DNA from: Streptomyces altiplanensis
GTDB taxonomy: Bacteria; Actinomycetota; Actinomycetes; Streptomycetales; Streptomycetaceae
Reading direction: 5' to 3'
Assembly: GCA_003719395.1 (NCBI GenBank)
Contig: RHMC01000017.1
Coordinates: 1 to 64,000, forward strand
DNA length: 64,000 nucleotides
Shown here: positions 1 through 9,601 of the stretch, in pieces
Position numbering within the stretch: the first letter of the stretch is position 1
How the letters are laid out: every line of letters starts with the position of its first letter
Position numbers and translations under genes: made by a program
Notes under the pieces: generated by a model
Told to the model about the DNA's origin: nothing
Database searches by the model: none
The model's input: only the letters and a program-made list of their open reading frames with translations

Positions 1-1918
1 GTCACGTCGAGCTTCCACACCGGGTATGCGGCCGGGTCGAGCTGGAGAGCTGCGGTCGGTGCCCAGTTGCCGAGGGCGGCCGTGCTGCCGACGACGTGGA
101 TGTTCTGGCCGGGGACGGTGGTGGCGGTGACCGCGAAGGAGGCGCCGGTCTCGGTCTGCTGCCCGTCGCAGGGGTTGCCGGTGCCGACGGTGCTGTTCTT
201 GACCGTGATGTCTCCGGTACCGAGGGAGTAGTCGGCGCGTGGGCGGTCCCAGGTGCCGGCGCCGTTGTTGAAAGCCGCTTTCAGGCCGGTGGCGGAGCCG
301 AGGGTGATGTTCCTTTTCACCCAGCCGGGACAGGCGGTTGCCATGGTGGCACCGGGCGGGGTGGTCCAGGTGCGCCGGCGGGGGCGTAGTGGATGTTGTA
401 GGCGGACCAGTTCTTGACGGTGCTGTAGTAGACGGTGGCCGTGTTGTCGCCGGGCTTGTCCTCCACCCTCGCGCCGACGTGGAGGGCGACGGCTTCGTTG
501 CTCGCGATCGGGGCGGTGAACTTCCCGTCGGAGCCGACGGTGTAGGTGGCGCCGGTGCAGCCGCCGTTAGCGGTCGGGTCGCCGTGCTGGATGTCGCAGT
601 AGGTGCCGGCCGGGAGTGAGGTCTGGAAGGTCCGGGTGAGGGAGTCGCCCTCGTGGTTGACGGCGAGGAACGCTTTGCTGCCGCGGCCGAAGGCGATGGC
701 GTTGTTGCCGTTGTCCCACCAGTTGGTGATGCCGGTGCCCTCCGAGGCGTTGCGGAATGCCACCATGCTGGCGATCTGGCGCCAGGCGTGCTGGCAGCTC
801 CAGCCGTCGCTGTAACAGGCGTTGACCTTGTTGCCGGTGGGGGCAGCGGCGTCCCGGTTGCTGAACTCGTACCCGGAGTGGACGGACGGTGTGCCGTAGG
901 GGTGGGCGAGCATGAAGACGTGGGCGAGCGTGTAGTTCGCGCCGTCGCGGTAGCTCAGGCTGGAACCGTTGCGCTCGGTGTCGTGATTGGCGACCATGGC
1001 GCCGCTCTGCCCGGAGGGCATGTAGCCCCAGCCTTCACCGAAGTTCTTGAGGTAGGACAGTTTTTCGTTGCTCAGGACCCGCTTGAGGTCGGTGGTGTAG
1101 CGGAACTCCTGGACGTCGCCGGTGGCCAGGTACTCGCGGGGTGAAACCGTCTCGCCCGCGCCGTGAACGGCCTCCTGCATCCAGTGGACGCCCGGATCGG
1201 AGAGCTTGTCGCGGATGGCGGCGAGGTCGGCCGCAGCCATGTGCTTGACGGCGTCCATCCGGAAGCCGTCGACGCCCAGCGACAGAAGGTCGTTGAGGTA
1301 CCCGGCGATCCGGCCGCGGACGTGGTCACTGCTGGTGTTGAGGTCGGAGAGCGAGGGCTGCCCGGTCTCACCGAGCTCGCACTCCTGCACGTTGTAGCGG
1401 TCCGCGTAGTTGCTGCCGATGGGGCGCCGGCAGCCGTGGAAGTCCCCGTCCGAGTAGGTGCCCGGGTAATTGTACTTGGTGTACTGCGTGCCGGCGGTCC
1501 CGGTGCCCGAGCCGGACGTCATGTGGTTCAGAACGGCGTCGACGACGACCTTCACACCCGCGTCGTGACAGGTGTTCACCATGTTCCGGAAGGAGTTGCG
1601 GTCGCCGAGGGGCCCCTGGATCTTGTAGCTGACCGGCTGGTACGCGGTCCACCATGCGCTGCCCTGGATGCGCTCCTGCGGCGGAGAGACCTGTACGTAG
1701 CCGTACCCCTTGGGCCCGAGGGTGCGCGTGCACTCCCGGGCGATCGAGTCGAAGTTCCACTCGAACAGGACGGCGGTGACCTTCTTGTTCCCGTTGGCGG
1801 TCGGCGCCGCCGCTGCCGGCTGGGCGGGCGCGGCGAGGGCGGTGACCAGACCAAGGACCAGACCGGCTCCTGTCAGGGCGGCTGTCGTCCGTTTTTGAGC
1901 AGGTGCGATCGAGCTCAT
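1..1918 (-). CDS. Secreted GH13 alpha-amylase with C-terminal starch-binding modules (partial, frameshifted)
   Basis: Extracellular endo-acting alpha-amylase. The ATG at 1918 follows a GGAG ribosome site, which is better placed than the in-frame TTG at 1930. A signal peptide ends near residue 38 in an Ala-rich segment. GH13 catalytic residues are visible: nucleophile Asp in [10 protein letters not shown] (about residue 222), acid Glu in MQEAVHG (about 249) and the third Asp in [11 protein letters not shown] frameshift near position 380, consistent with one lost G in a GGC repeat, breaks the frame. In the shifted frame the protein continues into a CBM25/26-like module and then a CBM20-like module ([15 protein letters not shown]), and is cut by the left edge. 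Family assignment is firm; whether the frameshift is real is unknown. Confidence 0.9.
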
Positions 1919-1977
1919 ACGGCACTCCAAAGGTGGGGGGGGTGGATATGGGTCGCGCAGGTTACGGCTCCCACAGC

Positions 1978-2018
1978 CAGCAAAATATTGCTGTAACTTT
2001 CAGCAAGTGACAGCAAGT
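1978..2018. promoter_or_regulatory. Candidate operator cluster upstream of the alpha-amylase
   Basis: An inverted repeat CAGCAA-AATA-TTGCTG spans 1978-1993. Two direct copies of CAGCAAGT follow at 2001-2008 and 2011-2018, ten bases apart. On the amylase strand these read CTTGCTG, which resembles the CTTGCAG repeats I recall from streptomycete amylase promoters controlled by MalR/Reg1-type LacI regulators. Assignment to such a regulator is inference. Confidence 0.5.
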
Positions 2019-2138
2019 TAAGGTTTCCACCACACCGGGTCAAAACTTCCGCCACGGCTTCTTCAATCGCGATGTCCAAGTCCGCACGCTCGCCGCGCAC
2101 CGCAGAGGGCCTTTCGGAAGACCCTCCTGAAATACTCT

Positions 2139-2150
2139 GCAAGATCTTGC
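2139..2150. promoter_or_regulatory. GCAAGATCTTGC palindrome between amylase and kinase genes
   Basis: A perfect 12-base palindrome lies 77 bases before the kinase start. Its half-site GCAAG matches the repeats in front of the amylase, so one regulator may act on both divergent genes. No promoter boxes were confidently placed. Confidence 0.4.
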
Positions 2151-2227
2151 CGACCGAGATCGCCGGCTGCTTAACTCACTGGTGATCCGCGGTGGTTGTC
2201 AGCGCCCGCGCCTGGGGGGGAACAGCG

Positions 2228-3164
2228 ATGAGCAGCGAATATGACGTCCTCGTCCTAGGAGGGTCGGGCGTCGACACGATCGTGTACGTCCCCGAACTCC
2301 CGCTCCCGTACGCCGACAGCTACATGATCCGACCGGGCATCGAGACCCGCGCGGGACAGACCGGTGACTTCGTGGCGCTCGGCCTCAGCTCTCTGGGTCT
2401 GAGGACACACCACATCGACATGATCGGCGACGACCCGTCCGGCGACCTGATCCGCGCCTTCCACCGCGCTCGGGGCATCGGCTTCACCGAAGTGCCTCTG
2501 CCCGGCGGCACGAAGCGCGCCGTCAACCTCGTCGACCCGGACGGCCGCAGACTCTCGCTCTACGACGACAGCCGCTCGCGTGACTCCGACCGGCTCCCCG
2601 AGGACCTGGTCCGCAAGCTGGCGGTGGCCAGCCGCCACGCGCACGTCTCCATCACCTACCCGTGCGCCTTCACCCTGCCCCTCCTGCGCGAGGCGGGCCT
2701 CACTGTCTCCACGGACCTGCACAACTGGGACGGCGAAAACCCGTACCACGAGGCCTTCGCCTACGGCGCCGACGTCGTCTTCGTCTCCACCACCGCACTG
2801 ACGGACACCGAGCGGACCATGCGCCGGATCCTGGAGCGGGGCAGGGCCGAGGTCGTCGTCGCCACCGCCGGGGCCGAAGGCTCCTACCTGCTCACCGCCG
2901 CCGGTGACCTCGTCCACGTCCCCGCCGTCAACCGCGAGCCGGTCGTGGACTCCAACGGCGCGGGCGACGCCTACGCCTCCGGCTTCCTCTTCGGCCGCCT
3001 CGCCGGCGAGAGCCCCGAGCGGTGCGCCCTCTACGGCGCCGTCGCCGGGGCCTACGCCTGCACCGTACCGGCCACCGGGAGTCGACGCCATCGACCGCGC
3101 CGCGCTGCTCGCCGAGGCCGCCGCGATCACCGGGTCCCGGACCGCCGCGACGGACGCCGGGTGA
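2228..3164 (+). CDS. PfkB-family carbohydrate kinase (frameshifted near the end)
   Basis: Ribokinase-like sugar or nucleoside kinase, cytosolic. The ATG at 2228 follows a G-rich Shine-Dalgarno stretch. The N-terminal strand VLVLGGSGVDTIV and the C-terminal ATP-site signature DSNGAGDAYASGF (about residues 240-252, with the catalytic Asp of GAGD) are present. Near 3075 the frame shifts; the other frame ends in VDAIDRAALLAEA and stops at 3164. Its stop overlaps the GTG of the next gene by four bases, so it heads a coupled operon with an oxidoreductase, an aldo/keto reductase and a radical SAM gene. The substrate cannot be read from sequence. Confidence 0.85.
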
Positions 3165-4553
3165 CCACCGACTCGTACGACATCGTGGTCCTGGGCGGAG
3201 GCGTGGCCGGCTGCGTCCTTGCCTCCCGGCTCAGTGAGGACGGCGGGCGTTCCGTGTGCCTCGTCGAGGCGGGTGCCGACTACGGCCACGACCCCGGCGG
3301 CTGGCCCGCCAAGGCGCTCGACGCCGCGCGCTCCCTCGTCAGGACGTGTGGGAGCGGAACGTACCCGCTCACGGATCCGGGGCCGTGTGCTCGGCGGCTC
3401 GTCCTGTCTCAACGGCTGCTGGAACACGGGGGGTTCGGCGGCCGGCCACCACGAGTGGGAACGCTCGGGGGGTCCCCGCTGGGGCTCCGCGGCCATGGAG
3501 CCGTACCGCGCCGCGGCCGTTCGCCGGATGGGCCTGCGTGAGGTGCCCGACCGCGAACTGTCCTCGTGGAGCCGGGCGGCCCTCGACGCGGCCCGCGCGC
3601 TCGGCTACGGCGAGGTCGACATGGGCGTGCCCGGGCCGCCCGGACACGGCTTCCCGCTGATCAACGCCGTGGACGGCCGTCGCTGGAACGCCGCGCCGGC
3701 CTATCTCGACGCGGACACCCGGGGACGGGCGGACCTCGAGGTGCTCGGGAACACCCTCGCGGACCGCCTGCTCCTGCGAGACGGCCGGGTGGACGGGGTC
3801 ATCGTGCGGACCGACGGTGTGCCGCGCACGCTGCGCGCCGGTCTGTACGTGGTGGCCGGCGGCGCCTTCGGGTCCCCGGCGCTGCTGATGCGCAGCGGCA
3901 TCGGCCCCGCCGGGCCGCTGCGGGACATCAACATCGCCCCCGTACTGGACCTTCCGGGAGTGGGGGCGAACCTGAGCGACCAGCCCGGTGTCTTCCTCCC
4001 GCTCGTGCCGACGCCGGAGCTGAACGCGGCCCTCGTGGAGAAGGAACGCGAGGGTGAGCCGTACGTCAGCCGTGTCCTTGTCCGGACGGCGAGCGAACAC
4101 GCCCCCCGAGGGCGGCTGGGACCTGCACATTCTGCCCACCGCCGGACCGCCGCTCTTCGGCTCGCTGCCACCGGGCCAGTACGAGGCGGGGTGTCGGCCT
4201 TCCTCATGAAGCCCGCAACTCGAGGCACGGTACGGCTGAGGTCCGCCGACCCGGAAGAGCCCCCGGAGATCGATCCGGCGTTCCCGTCGGACCCGGACGG
4301 GCACGACCTGGCCGTGCTCCGGTCGGGGCTGGCGACCGCCCGCCGGTTCGCCCGGTCCGCGGCGCTGAAAGGACTCGCCGCCCTGCCGGAGGGACCGGCC
4401 GCCCACGAGCTGCCCGAGGTGGAGCCGCACGCCCGGCCGGGCACGTACTGGCATCCTGTGGGGACCTGCGCGATGGGGCCCGCCGAGTTGCCGGCGGCGC
4501 CATCGCGCAGCACCCGCCTCATGCCCCACGGCACCGACCCGGAGGAACGATGA
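3161..4553 (+). CDS. GMC-family FAD oxidoreductase (several frameshifts, C-terminus eroded)
   Basis: Glucose-methanol-choline family flavoenzyme, expected to oxidise an alcohol or sugar hydroxyl. The GTG start at 3161 overlaps the kinase stop. The FAD-binding motif VVLGGGVAGC sits at about residues 8-17 and the family signature GRVLGGSSCLNG follows. The C-terminal active-site segment TYWHPVGTCAMGP is present, but the usual tail of about 60 residues beyond it is missing. Frameshifts occur near 3340 and near 4105, the second restored near 4195. The stop overlaps the start of the next gene (ATGA). Either several base errors or a decaying gene. Family confidence is high; substrate unknown. Confidence 0.8.
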
Positions 4554-5498
4554 GCATGACGGAGCGCCCCGCCACCCCAGGACGTCTGGTCTACGGCTGC
4601 ATGGGGCTCGGCGGCGACTGGGACACGCTCCCCTACGGAGCCGACGACATCGACCGCGCCGAGGCCGCGGTCGAGGCGGCACTCGATGTCGGCATCACGA
4701 CGTTCGACCACGCAGACATCTACCGGTACGGCAAGTCCGAGGCCGTCTTCGGTGAGATGCTGTCCCGGGCGCCGGGGTTGCGCGACCGGATCACGCTCCA
4801 GACCAAGGTCGGAATCCGGCTCCCCGAGGACGGCGGGCCGGGCCTGTACGACCTGCGCGGCCCGAGCGTGTTGCGTCGGGCGGAGGAGAGCCTCGCCCGC
4901 CTGCGGACCGATGCCGTCGACGTCCTGCTGCTGCACCGGCCCGACCCGCTGGCCGATCCGGAGGAGCTCGCGGGCGCTCTGTCGTCGCTGCACCGCCAGG
5001 GTATGGTCCGCCGCTTCGGCGTGTCGAACATGAACGCCGCCCAGATCGCACGTCTGCAGTCGTTCCTCGACGTTCCGCTGACGGTCAACCAACTGGAGAT
5101 GAGCCTGCACCGCAGGGACTGGGTGGAGGAGCAGGTGCTCGTGAACACCCCGGCAGGGGCCGGAGTCGGCTTCCCTGCGGGAATTGTGGAGTACTGCACC
5201 GAGCGGGGCGTCGAACTCCAGGCCTGGGGGGCGCTCGCCGGCGGGCGTTTCTCCGATCCGCAGGCCGGCCCGGCCGCCGCGCTCGTGGCCCGGCTCGCCG
5301 AGGCGAAGGGCACCACCCCGGAGGCTGTCGTGCTGTGGTGGCTCCAGCGGCATCCGGCCGGGATCGTACCGGTGATCGGGACCTCCCGTCCGGAGCGGAT
5401 CCGTGCCTGCCGCGACGCGGTGGGGCGGTCGCCCGGGCGCGGTCACGAAGGAGTGGTGCGCGCTGTGGACGGCCGCCCGGGGCCGGCCGCTCCCCTGA
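4550..5498 (+). CDS. Aldo/keto reductase (frameshift near C-terminus)
   Basis: NAD(P)H-dependent oxidoreductase of the AKR fold, resembling the YdhF group. The tetrad is visible: Asp and Tyr in FDHADIYRYGKSE, Lys in LQTKVGI and His in LLLHRPDP. The ATG overlaps the GMC stop by four bases. Near 5435 the frame shifts; the alternative frame ends KEWCALWTAARGRPLP and stops at 5498, which is a normal family C-terminus. A reductase next to a GMC oxidase and a kinase suggests sequential oxidation and reduction of one small polyol or sugar, an inference from order only. Confidence 0.85.
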
Positions 5499-5540
5499 AC
5501 CGACCCTGGCCAGCGCTCCCCCGGTGCCCGGCCCTCCCCC

Positions 5541-5571
5541 GATGCCCGGCGCCGCTGCGGTGCCGGGCATC
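5541..5571 (+). terminator. GC-rich hairpin between AKR and radical SAM genes
   Basis: GATGCCCGGC (5541-5550) pairs perfectly with GCCGGGCATC (5562-5571) across an 11-base loop. It sits in the 124-base gap before the radical SAM start, where a terminator or attenuator would reduce downstream expression. No U tract follows. Confidence 0.5.
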
Positions 5572-5622
5572 CCTGCGGCGCCCGGAGAACACCCCGGTAC
5601 GCCTTCTTGGGTGGAGACAGCC

Positions 5623-5836
5623 TGTGCCCCCCACCGCCGCGACCGTGGCGGGCTCCTTCGAGCCGGCCCGGTTCTCCATCACCTTCCGCTGCGACTCGCT
5701 GTGCGGCTACTGCAACGTCTGGCAGAACGACAAGTTCACGGGCTACGAGGCACTCACTCTCGAACAAGGCCGCCGGATCCTGGACGAGCTGCACGCGCTC
5801 GGCGTCCGCTACGTCGACTTCACCGGCGGGGAGTGA
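5623..5836 (+). pseudogene. Radical SAM enzyme, N-terminal 71 codons only
   Basis: The GTG at 5623 lies behind GGAGA. The cluster-binding motif CDSLCGYC (CxxxCxxC) is followed by NVW and ends in the strand FTGGE, where radical SAM proteins normally continue. A stop at once follows TGGE at 5836, exactly where an antisense IS1182-type transposase remnant begins. The rest of the barrel and any auxiliary cluster domain are lost, so the product is inactive. It was the fourth gene of the kinase-GMC-AKR operon. Confidence 0.8.
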
Positions 5837-6417
5837 TCCGCACGTCGGAGTCGGTGAAGTTGGCCTGAGCCTTGGACTGGGGACGCGCCTTCGCGACGGC
5901 CTTCTGCCCGGCGTCGGCGACAGCCCGCTCGTCGCCGGCGCCGGCACGCTCCTGACGGCGGCGTTCGATCTCCTCGGCGTGCGCGCCTGCCTTCTGGGCC
6001 TGGGCGGCCTCGGCCTCGATCTGCGCGCGGGCGGCCCGCAACCTGGCCAGGCGCTTCTCTCGGCGGTCGAGCTCGGCGGGCAGGTCCACGTCCTTGCCGT
6101 CGATACCGAATGTCGGCCCTCAGTGGTGCCGGTGGCTTCGGCGTCGGCCGGCAGCGCCTGGGCCGTAGCCTCCAGGGCGACGCGGCCCATCTTGACCATG
6201 CCGAGCTTGGTCGCGGGGTGCAGCGACTGGGTGAGCAGGTCGGCGAGGGCGTCCAGGCGGCGGAACCGTGAGAGGGAGCGGAAGTCCGGTGCCTGGTCGG
6301 CGACGAGGAACCGGAACGCGATGTCGTCGGCGCACTTGCGCTCGATCACCCGTGAGGAGCGGGCGCCGGTGGTGCAGCCGTAGATCAGCGGACGCAGCAC
6401 CAACCTGTCCGAACAAC
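5837..6417 (-). mobile_element. IS1182-type (DUF772) transposase remnant
   Basis: Minus-strand fragments in two frames read PLIYGCTTGARSSRVIERKC, then DQAPDFRSLSRFRR and KMGRVALEATAQ, then the coiled segment DLPAELDRREKRLARLRAAR, ending KAQANFTDSDVRI. These match the N-terminal and middle parts of IS1182-type transposases. The start, an internal piece and the catalytic C-terminus are missing. Its inner end abuts the truncated radical SAM gene. Confidence 0.75.
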
Positions 6418-6691
6418 ACATCTGGACCCCCTGCTCAGTCTTCCCCTCTGGCACGAGGCGCAGGTGTGCCGGTGCGCTGGGCGGTGTTTCGAATTGACGG
6501 ATCGGAAGAGGCGGTTGGAAGCCCGTCGCCGGACCGCCGGCCGGCCATCACGTGGCGCGTCGGCGATCGGGCTTGGCGCTCCCTGCCACAGCTCGACACA
6601 CCGGAGGCACGCCACGTGTGCTTGGCCGACGGCTGTGGGCGGGTGGGACCGCCCGCTTCGCCTCCGCGAAACAGGCGGCTCCGGGCAAGGC

Positions 6692-7297
6692 TCAGTAGAG
6701 CTTGTTGACAGCCGTAACAGTGGTCGCCTTGAAGTCCGCGACCTGCGCGTGTGCGAAGGTGCCCATCTGGGCCCACCGGACATACGTCACGGTCCTGCCG
6801 TCCCGGCCCACCGAGAACAGGCTGACGTCGGAGGAACCCCAGTCGGACACGGTGTGCAGACCGTGGACGGTGGCGCCCTCCTCGACACGGATCTTGCCGT
6901 AGTTCTTCTGGGTCGCTGTGAGGTCGGGGTTCTCCGCCATGAGCCGCTCGGCACAGTCGGCGATCTTCCGGCGCAGCAGGCCGGCGAACGCCTCGGCCCG
7001 CTGCTCGTCGCGCTCGACCACGGTGACCTGCGACCCATTGGTGTCGTACTCGGTCCAGTACTCGCGGTGGCTGGAGATGGACGGCAGTGCCTCTCCCACA
7101 CAGACCGGGGGGTGCTCGGGCTGTCCTGCAGTGACCGGGCCGGCGTACCAGGGCGAGGTCGGGTGGGGCGGCATCTCGGCCGGCTCCAGGAACCGGGGAG
7201 AGCCGGCCGCCGTCGCGGGGGCAGCGGCCAGTGTGACTGCGGTCCCGGCGGCCAGCGCGGCCAGCACGAGTCGGGTACCGCGTGTGCGAACGTTCAT
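6692..7297 (-). CDS. Secreted protein of unknown function
   Basis: A 201-residue protein with a Sec signal peptide (residues 1 to about 30, ending ATAA). The ATG at 7297 follows GGGGGAATC. The mature part has two cysteines that could form a disulphide, and ends in alternating strand-like segments (TVTYVRWAQMGTFAHAQ). The layout resembles secreted actinobacterial PknH-like sensor domains, but that match is from memory and weak. The gene stands alone among transposase remnants. Confidence 0.7.
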   Translation of the reverse strand: MNVRTRGTRLVLAALAAGTAVTLAAAPATAAGSPRFLEPAEMPPHPTSPWYAGPVTAGQPEHPPVCVGEALPSISSHREYWTEYDTNGSQVTVVERDEQRAEAFAGLLRRKIADCAERLMAENPDLTATQKNYGKIRVEEGATVHGLHTVSDWGSSDVSLFSVGRDGRTVTYVRWAQMGTFAHAQVADFKATTVTAVNKLY

Positions 7298-7484
7298 GAT
7301 TCCCCCATGCGTTGCTGTCGAGACGACCGGATGCGGAGGACGGGACTCAGTCGGGCGGCCCGCCGGAACACTTCTGGTCATTACAGCTTGTACGACCCGC
7401 TACGGGGCCCTTTCGTTGCCCTGCGCCCTTGCTACAGCTACGTCACGAATGTCACCGAACGGCAACGCCCCACACCGCTCGACC

Positions 7485-7679
7485 GGATGGCGTCCCGCCG
7501 GATGGTGTAGCCGATCAAGGTGCCGGAATCCGCAGGTCGGGGAAGGTGGCGCCGCCGGACCGGGTGTTCAACTCGCCTCAGCAGGGCGCCTCGTGGACTG
7601 CCGCCTCTGCGGAGATCGTCAGGGGCCTCGTACCGGAACGCGTAACGCTTGATCCCCTACACCACGACGCGGGACACGA
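7485..7679. repeat. 195-bp direct repeat, copy A
   Basis: Identical by eye over 195 bases to 57709-57903, in the same orientation, 50,224 bases apart. I do not recognise a protein in any frame. Copy A lies just before an IS5-type transposase remnant, so it may be the end of a mobile element or a captured gene fragment. Confidence 0.9.
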
Positions 7680-7744
7680 TCCCAGATCCGTACCACCCTC
7701 ATCGTGCTGGGGGTGACTTTCCGGGTCGCCCTTCCAGGCACGTC

Positions 7745-8224
7745 CGGGCCGCTCGGCGAGGCCCAAAAGCGGACCGAGCCCGGTCGACCGCGCCAGACCG
7801 GGCAGCAAGCACCACCTTCTCGTCGACGGCCGGGGCATCCCGCTCGCCGTCACGCTCACCGGCGGCAACCGCCACGACGTCACCCAGCTGCTGCCGCCAC
7901 TGGACGCCGTCCCGCCGATCCGGGGTCTGCGTGGGCGCCCGCGCCGCAAGCCCCGCGCCTGCACGCCGACCACGGCTACGACTTCGGCAAGTACCGTCGC
8001 CCGCTGTGGAAGCGGGCATCAAACCGCTGATCGCCCGACGCGGCGTCGCCCACGGTTCCGGGCTGGGGAAGGTGCGTTGGGTGGTAGAGCGCGCCTTCGC
8101 CTGGCTGCACCAGTTCAAGCGACTCCGCATCCGTTACGAGCAACGCGCTGACCTCCATCAGGGCCTACTCGAACTCGCCTGCAGCATCATCTGCTTGCGA
8201 CGAATCCGAACTTCATCCTGAAAT
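7745..8224 (+). mobile_element. IS5-family transposase, C-terminal half (frameshifted)
   Basis: Frames read in turn PSPVDRARPGSKHHLLVDGR, then IPLAVTLTGGNRHDVTQLLP, then IKPLIARRGVAHGSGLGKVR with WVVERAFAWLHQFKRLRIRY, ending CSIICLRRI. These are the DDE-domain blocks of IS5-group transposases. The N-terminus is absent and at least two frame changes occur. Confidence 0.8.
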
Positions 8225-8346
8225 GATCAGTAAGGGCTTGCCGGAGAATAACCTGCGGGTTTCTGGGTCTAACGTTGCAGGTCAGCGCGCTGACTGCCCA
8301 CACCTTATTCTCCGGCGGGCCCTAAGTGCCCGAAACAGGATGTGTG

Positions 8347-8727
8347 TCAGGTGCCAGGGCGCGCACGCCACGCGTTCTGGAGCGCCGGCTGCACGTCTTC
8401 CCCGAGAACGAGGTGTGTCGTCCTGCCCGGCAGGGTGGGCAGCTCAGCCCAGTGAGTCACCGTGTCATCGTCGGCAAGACCGTAGGGCAGACGGACATAT
8501 CCGTCGGAGTCGACGAAGCAGTCCCTGTGTTCCGTTCCGTCCTCACTGAAGTGCCGAGTCGTGAAGTACATCGGCCTTACCAGCCAGAACGCCTCCTCCA
8601 ACGCGTTCTCGGACTCAGCGCTGCCGGCTGGGTACCGGCCTGTGATCGCCGCTGCCACCGGTACACCGTCCCGCGGCAGCCTCTCACGTGCGTCGACCCA
8701 GGTCACCTGGGTGTTCAGATTCGCCAT
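8347..8727 (-). CDS. DUF551-like small protein
   Basis: A 126-residue cytosolic protein with no signal. The ATG at 8727 follows AGGAGAGGG. The N-terminal block WVDARERLPRDGVPV and the C-terminal block THWAELPTLPG correspond to the two conserved ends of DUF551 proteins, which are often phage-associated and of unknown role. The frame is intact. Confidence 0.65.
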   Translation of the reverse strand: MANLNTQVTWVDARERLPRDGVPVAAAITGRYPAGSAESENALEEAFWLVRPMYFTTRHFSEDGTEHRDCFVDSDGYVRLPYGLADDDTVTHWAELPTLPGRTTHLVLGEDVQPALQNAWRARPGT

Positions 8728-9013
8728 CCCTCTCCTCAGTCAAGCGTTCGGATGCCTGTTTTCTGCCCATGCGTCCGCACATCGGCAAGACCGTTGTACC
8801 GATCCCGGCACCCGGTAGGACTGCCCAGCGCTTGCTCAGGTTGCGCGAGCCGGGACGAACACGGACCGAACACTCCCGACTGTCTGCCCTCCCTCTCGGA
8901 TCGCCGCAGATCACCGGCCGACACCGCGACCTCATTTTGCAACGATCAGCTAGTCACCGGGAAGGGATGACGACTGTCAGGCGGCCGCCGGGCATGGGCG
9001 AAATGATCACGTG

Positions 9014-9268
9014 ATGGCTGGTGCGATCACGGCGCCGGAACCGTCCTGGATGGCTCCCTTCACCGGGCTGGGCCCGCGCGCCTTCGGGAAGCTGGTGACG
9101 GTTCTGCGGTGCCAGGGTGTGGAGGCGGACCGCAAGGGCCGGCCGTGGAGTCTTCCGCCGGAGGACCGGGCGCTGCTGGTCGCGGCGTACTGGCGCACGA
9201 ACCTGACGATGCGGCAGCTCGCCGCACTGTCCGGGGTGTCGAAGTCCGCTGCCGGCCGGATCACGGGC
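9014..9268 (+). mobile_element. IS5-group transposase N-terminus (helix-turn-helix part)
   Basis: Reads APFTGLGPRAFGKLVTVLRC then AYWRTNLTMRQLAALSGVSK, the DNA-binding N-terminus of an IS5-group transposase. At about 9268 it continues in frame into an unrelated IS110 C-terminus, giving one chimeric open frame of about 128 codons. Confidence 0.75.
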
Positions 9269-9507
9269 CTTGGCCCAAGGCCCGGCCGGCAGCTGAACCG
9301 CGCTCTGCACACCATCACGCTCATCCGCATGCGGCTGGCCCCCGCCACGAAGGCATACCTCACCCGCAGGATCGGCGAGGGAAAGACCTCCTGTTAACGC
9401 ACAGCGCTGCCCGAAGCGAGCCGTCTGCCGTCAGCTGTTCGAGATCCTCGAACGCTCGAATCGGAATCACGATCGGCAACACGACGATCTCCTCCAAGCG
9501 ACTTGAC
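9269..9507 (+). mobile_element. IS110-family transposase C-terminal remnant
   Basis: Reads RQLNRALHTITLIRMRLAPA with TKAYLTRRIGEGK, then after a frame change PKRAVCRQLFEILERS, ending QAT at a stop near 9507. This is the conserved end of IS110/IS116-type transposases. An IS110 N-terminus of the complementary part lies at 56475-56826, but I cannot show they were one element. Confidence 0.8.
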
Positions 9508-9556
9508 GCGACAGAGCAGTCTCGGGAGATTTCGCGATCAGGCCAGGGGGAACGGA

Positions 9557-9587
9557 ATGTGCCGGGCGGCCCGCCCGCCCGGCACAT
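9557..9587 (-). terminator. Strong hairpin downstream of the GH3 fragment
   Basis: ATGTGCCGGGCGG (9557-9569) pairs over 13 bases with CCGCCCGGCACAT (9575-9587) around a 5-base loop. It lies 15 bases beyond the stop of the minus-strand GH3 gene and would terminate transcription from it. Confidence 0.7.
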
Positions 9588-9601
9588 CGTCGCGTGGCAG
9601 G

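Noticed and set aside
1915..2142. A 75-codon minus frame upstream of the amylase
   Set aside because: Lies over operator repeats and the amylase leader, with no ribosome site or recognisable text.
2255..3496. A 413-codon minus-strand frame opposite the kinase
   Set aside because: Shadow frame; the plus strand carries clear PfkB motifs.
3701..6454. A minus-strand open frame of over 900 codons opposite the GMC/AKR genes
   Set aside because: Antisense shadow of high-GC coding DNA; only its first 100 codons (about 6420-6150) carry genuine IS1182 transposase text.
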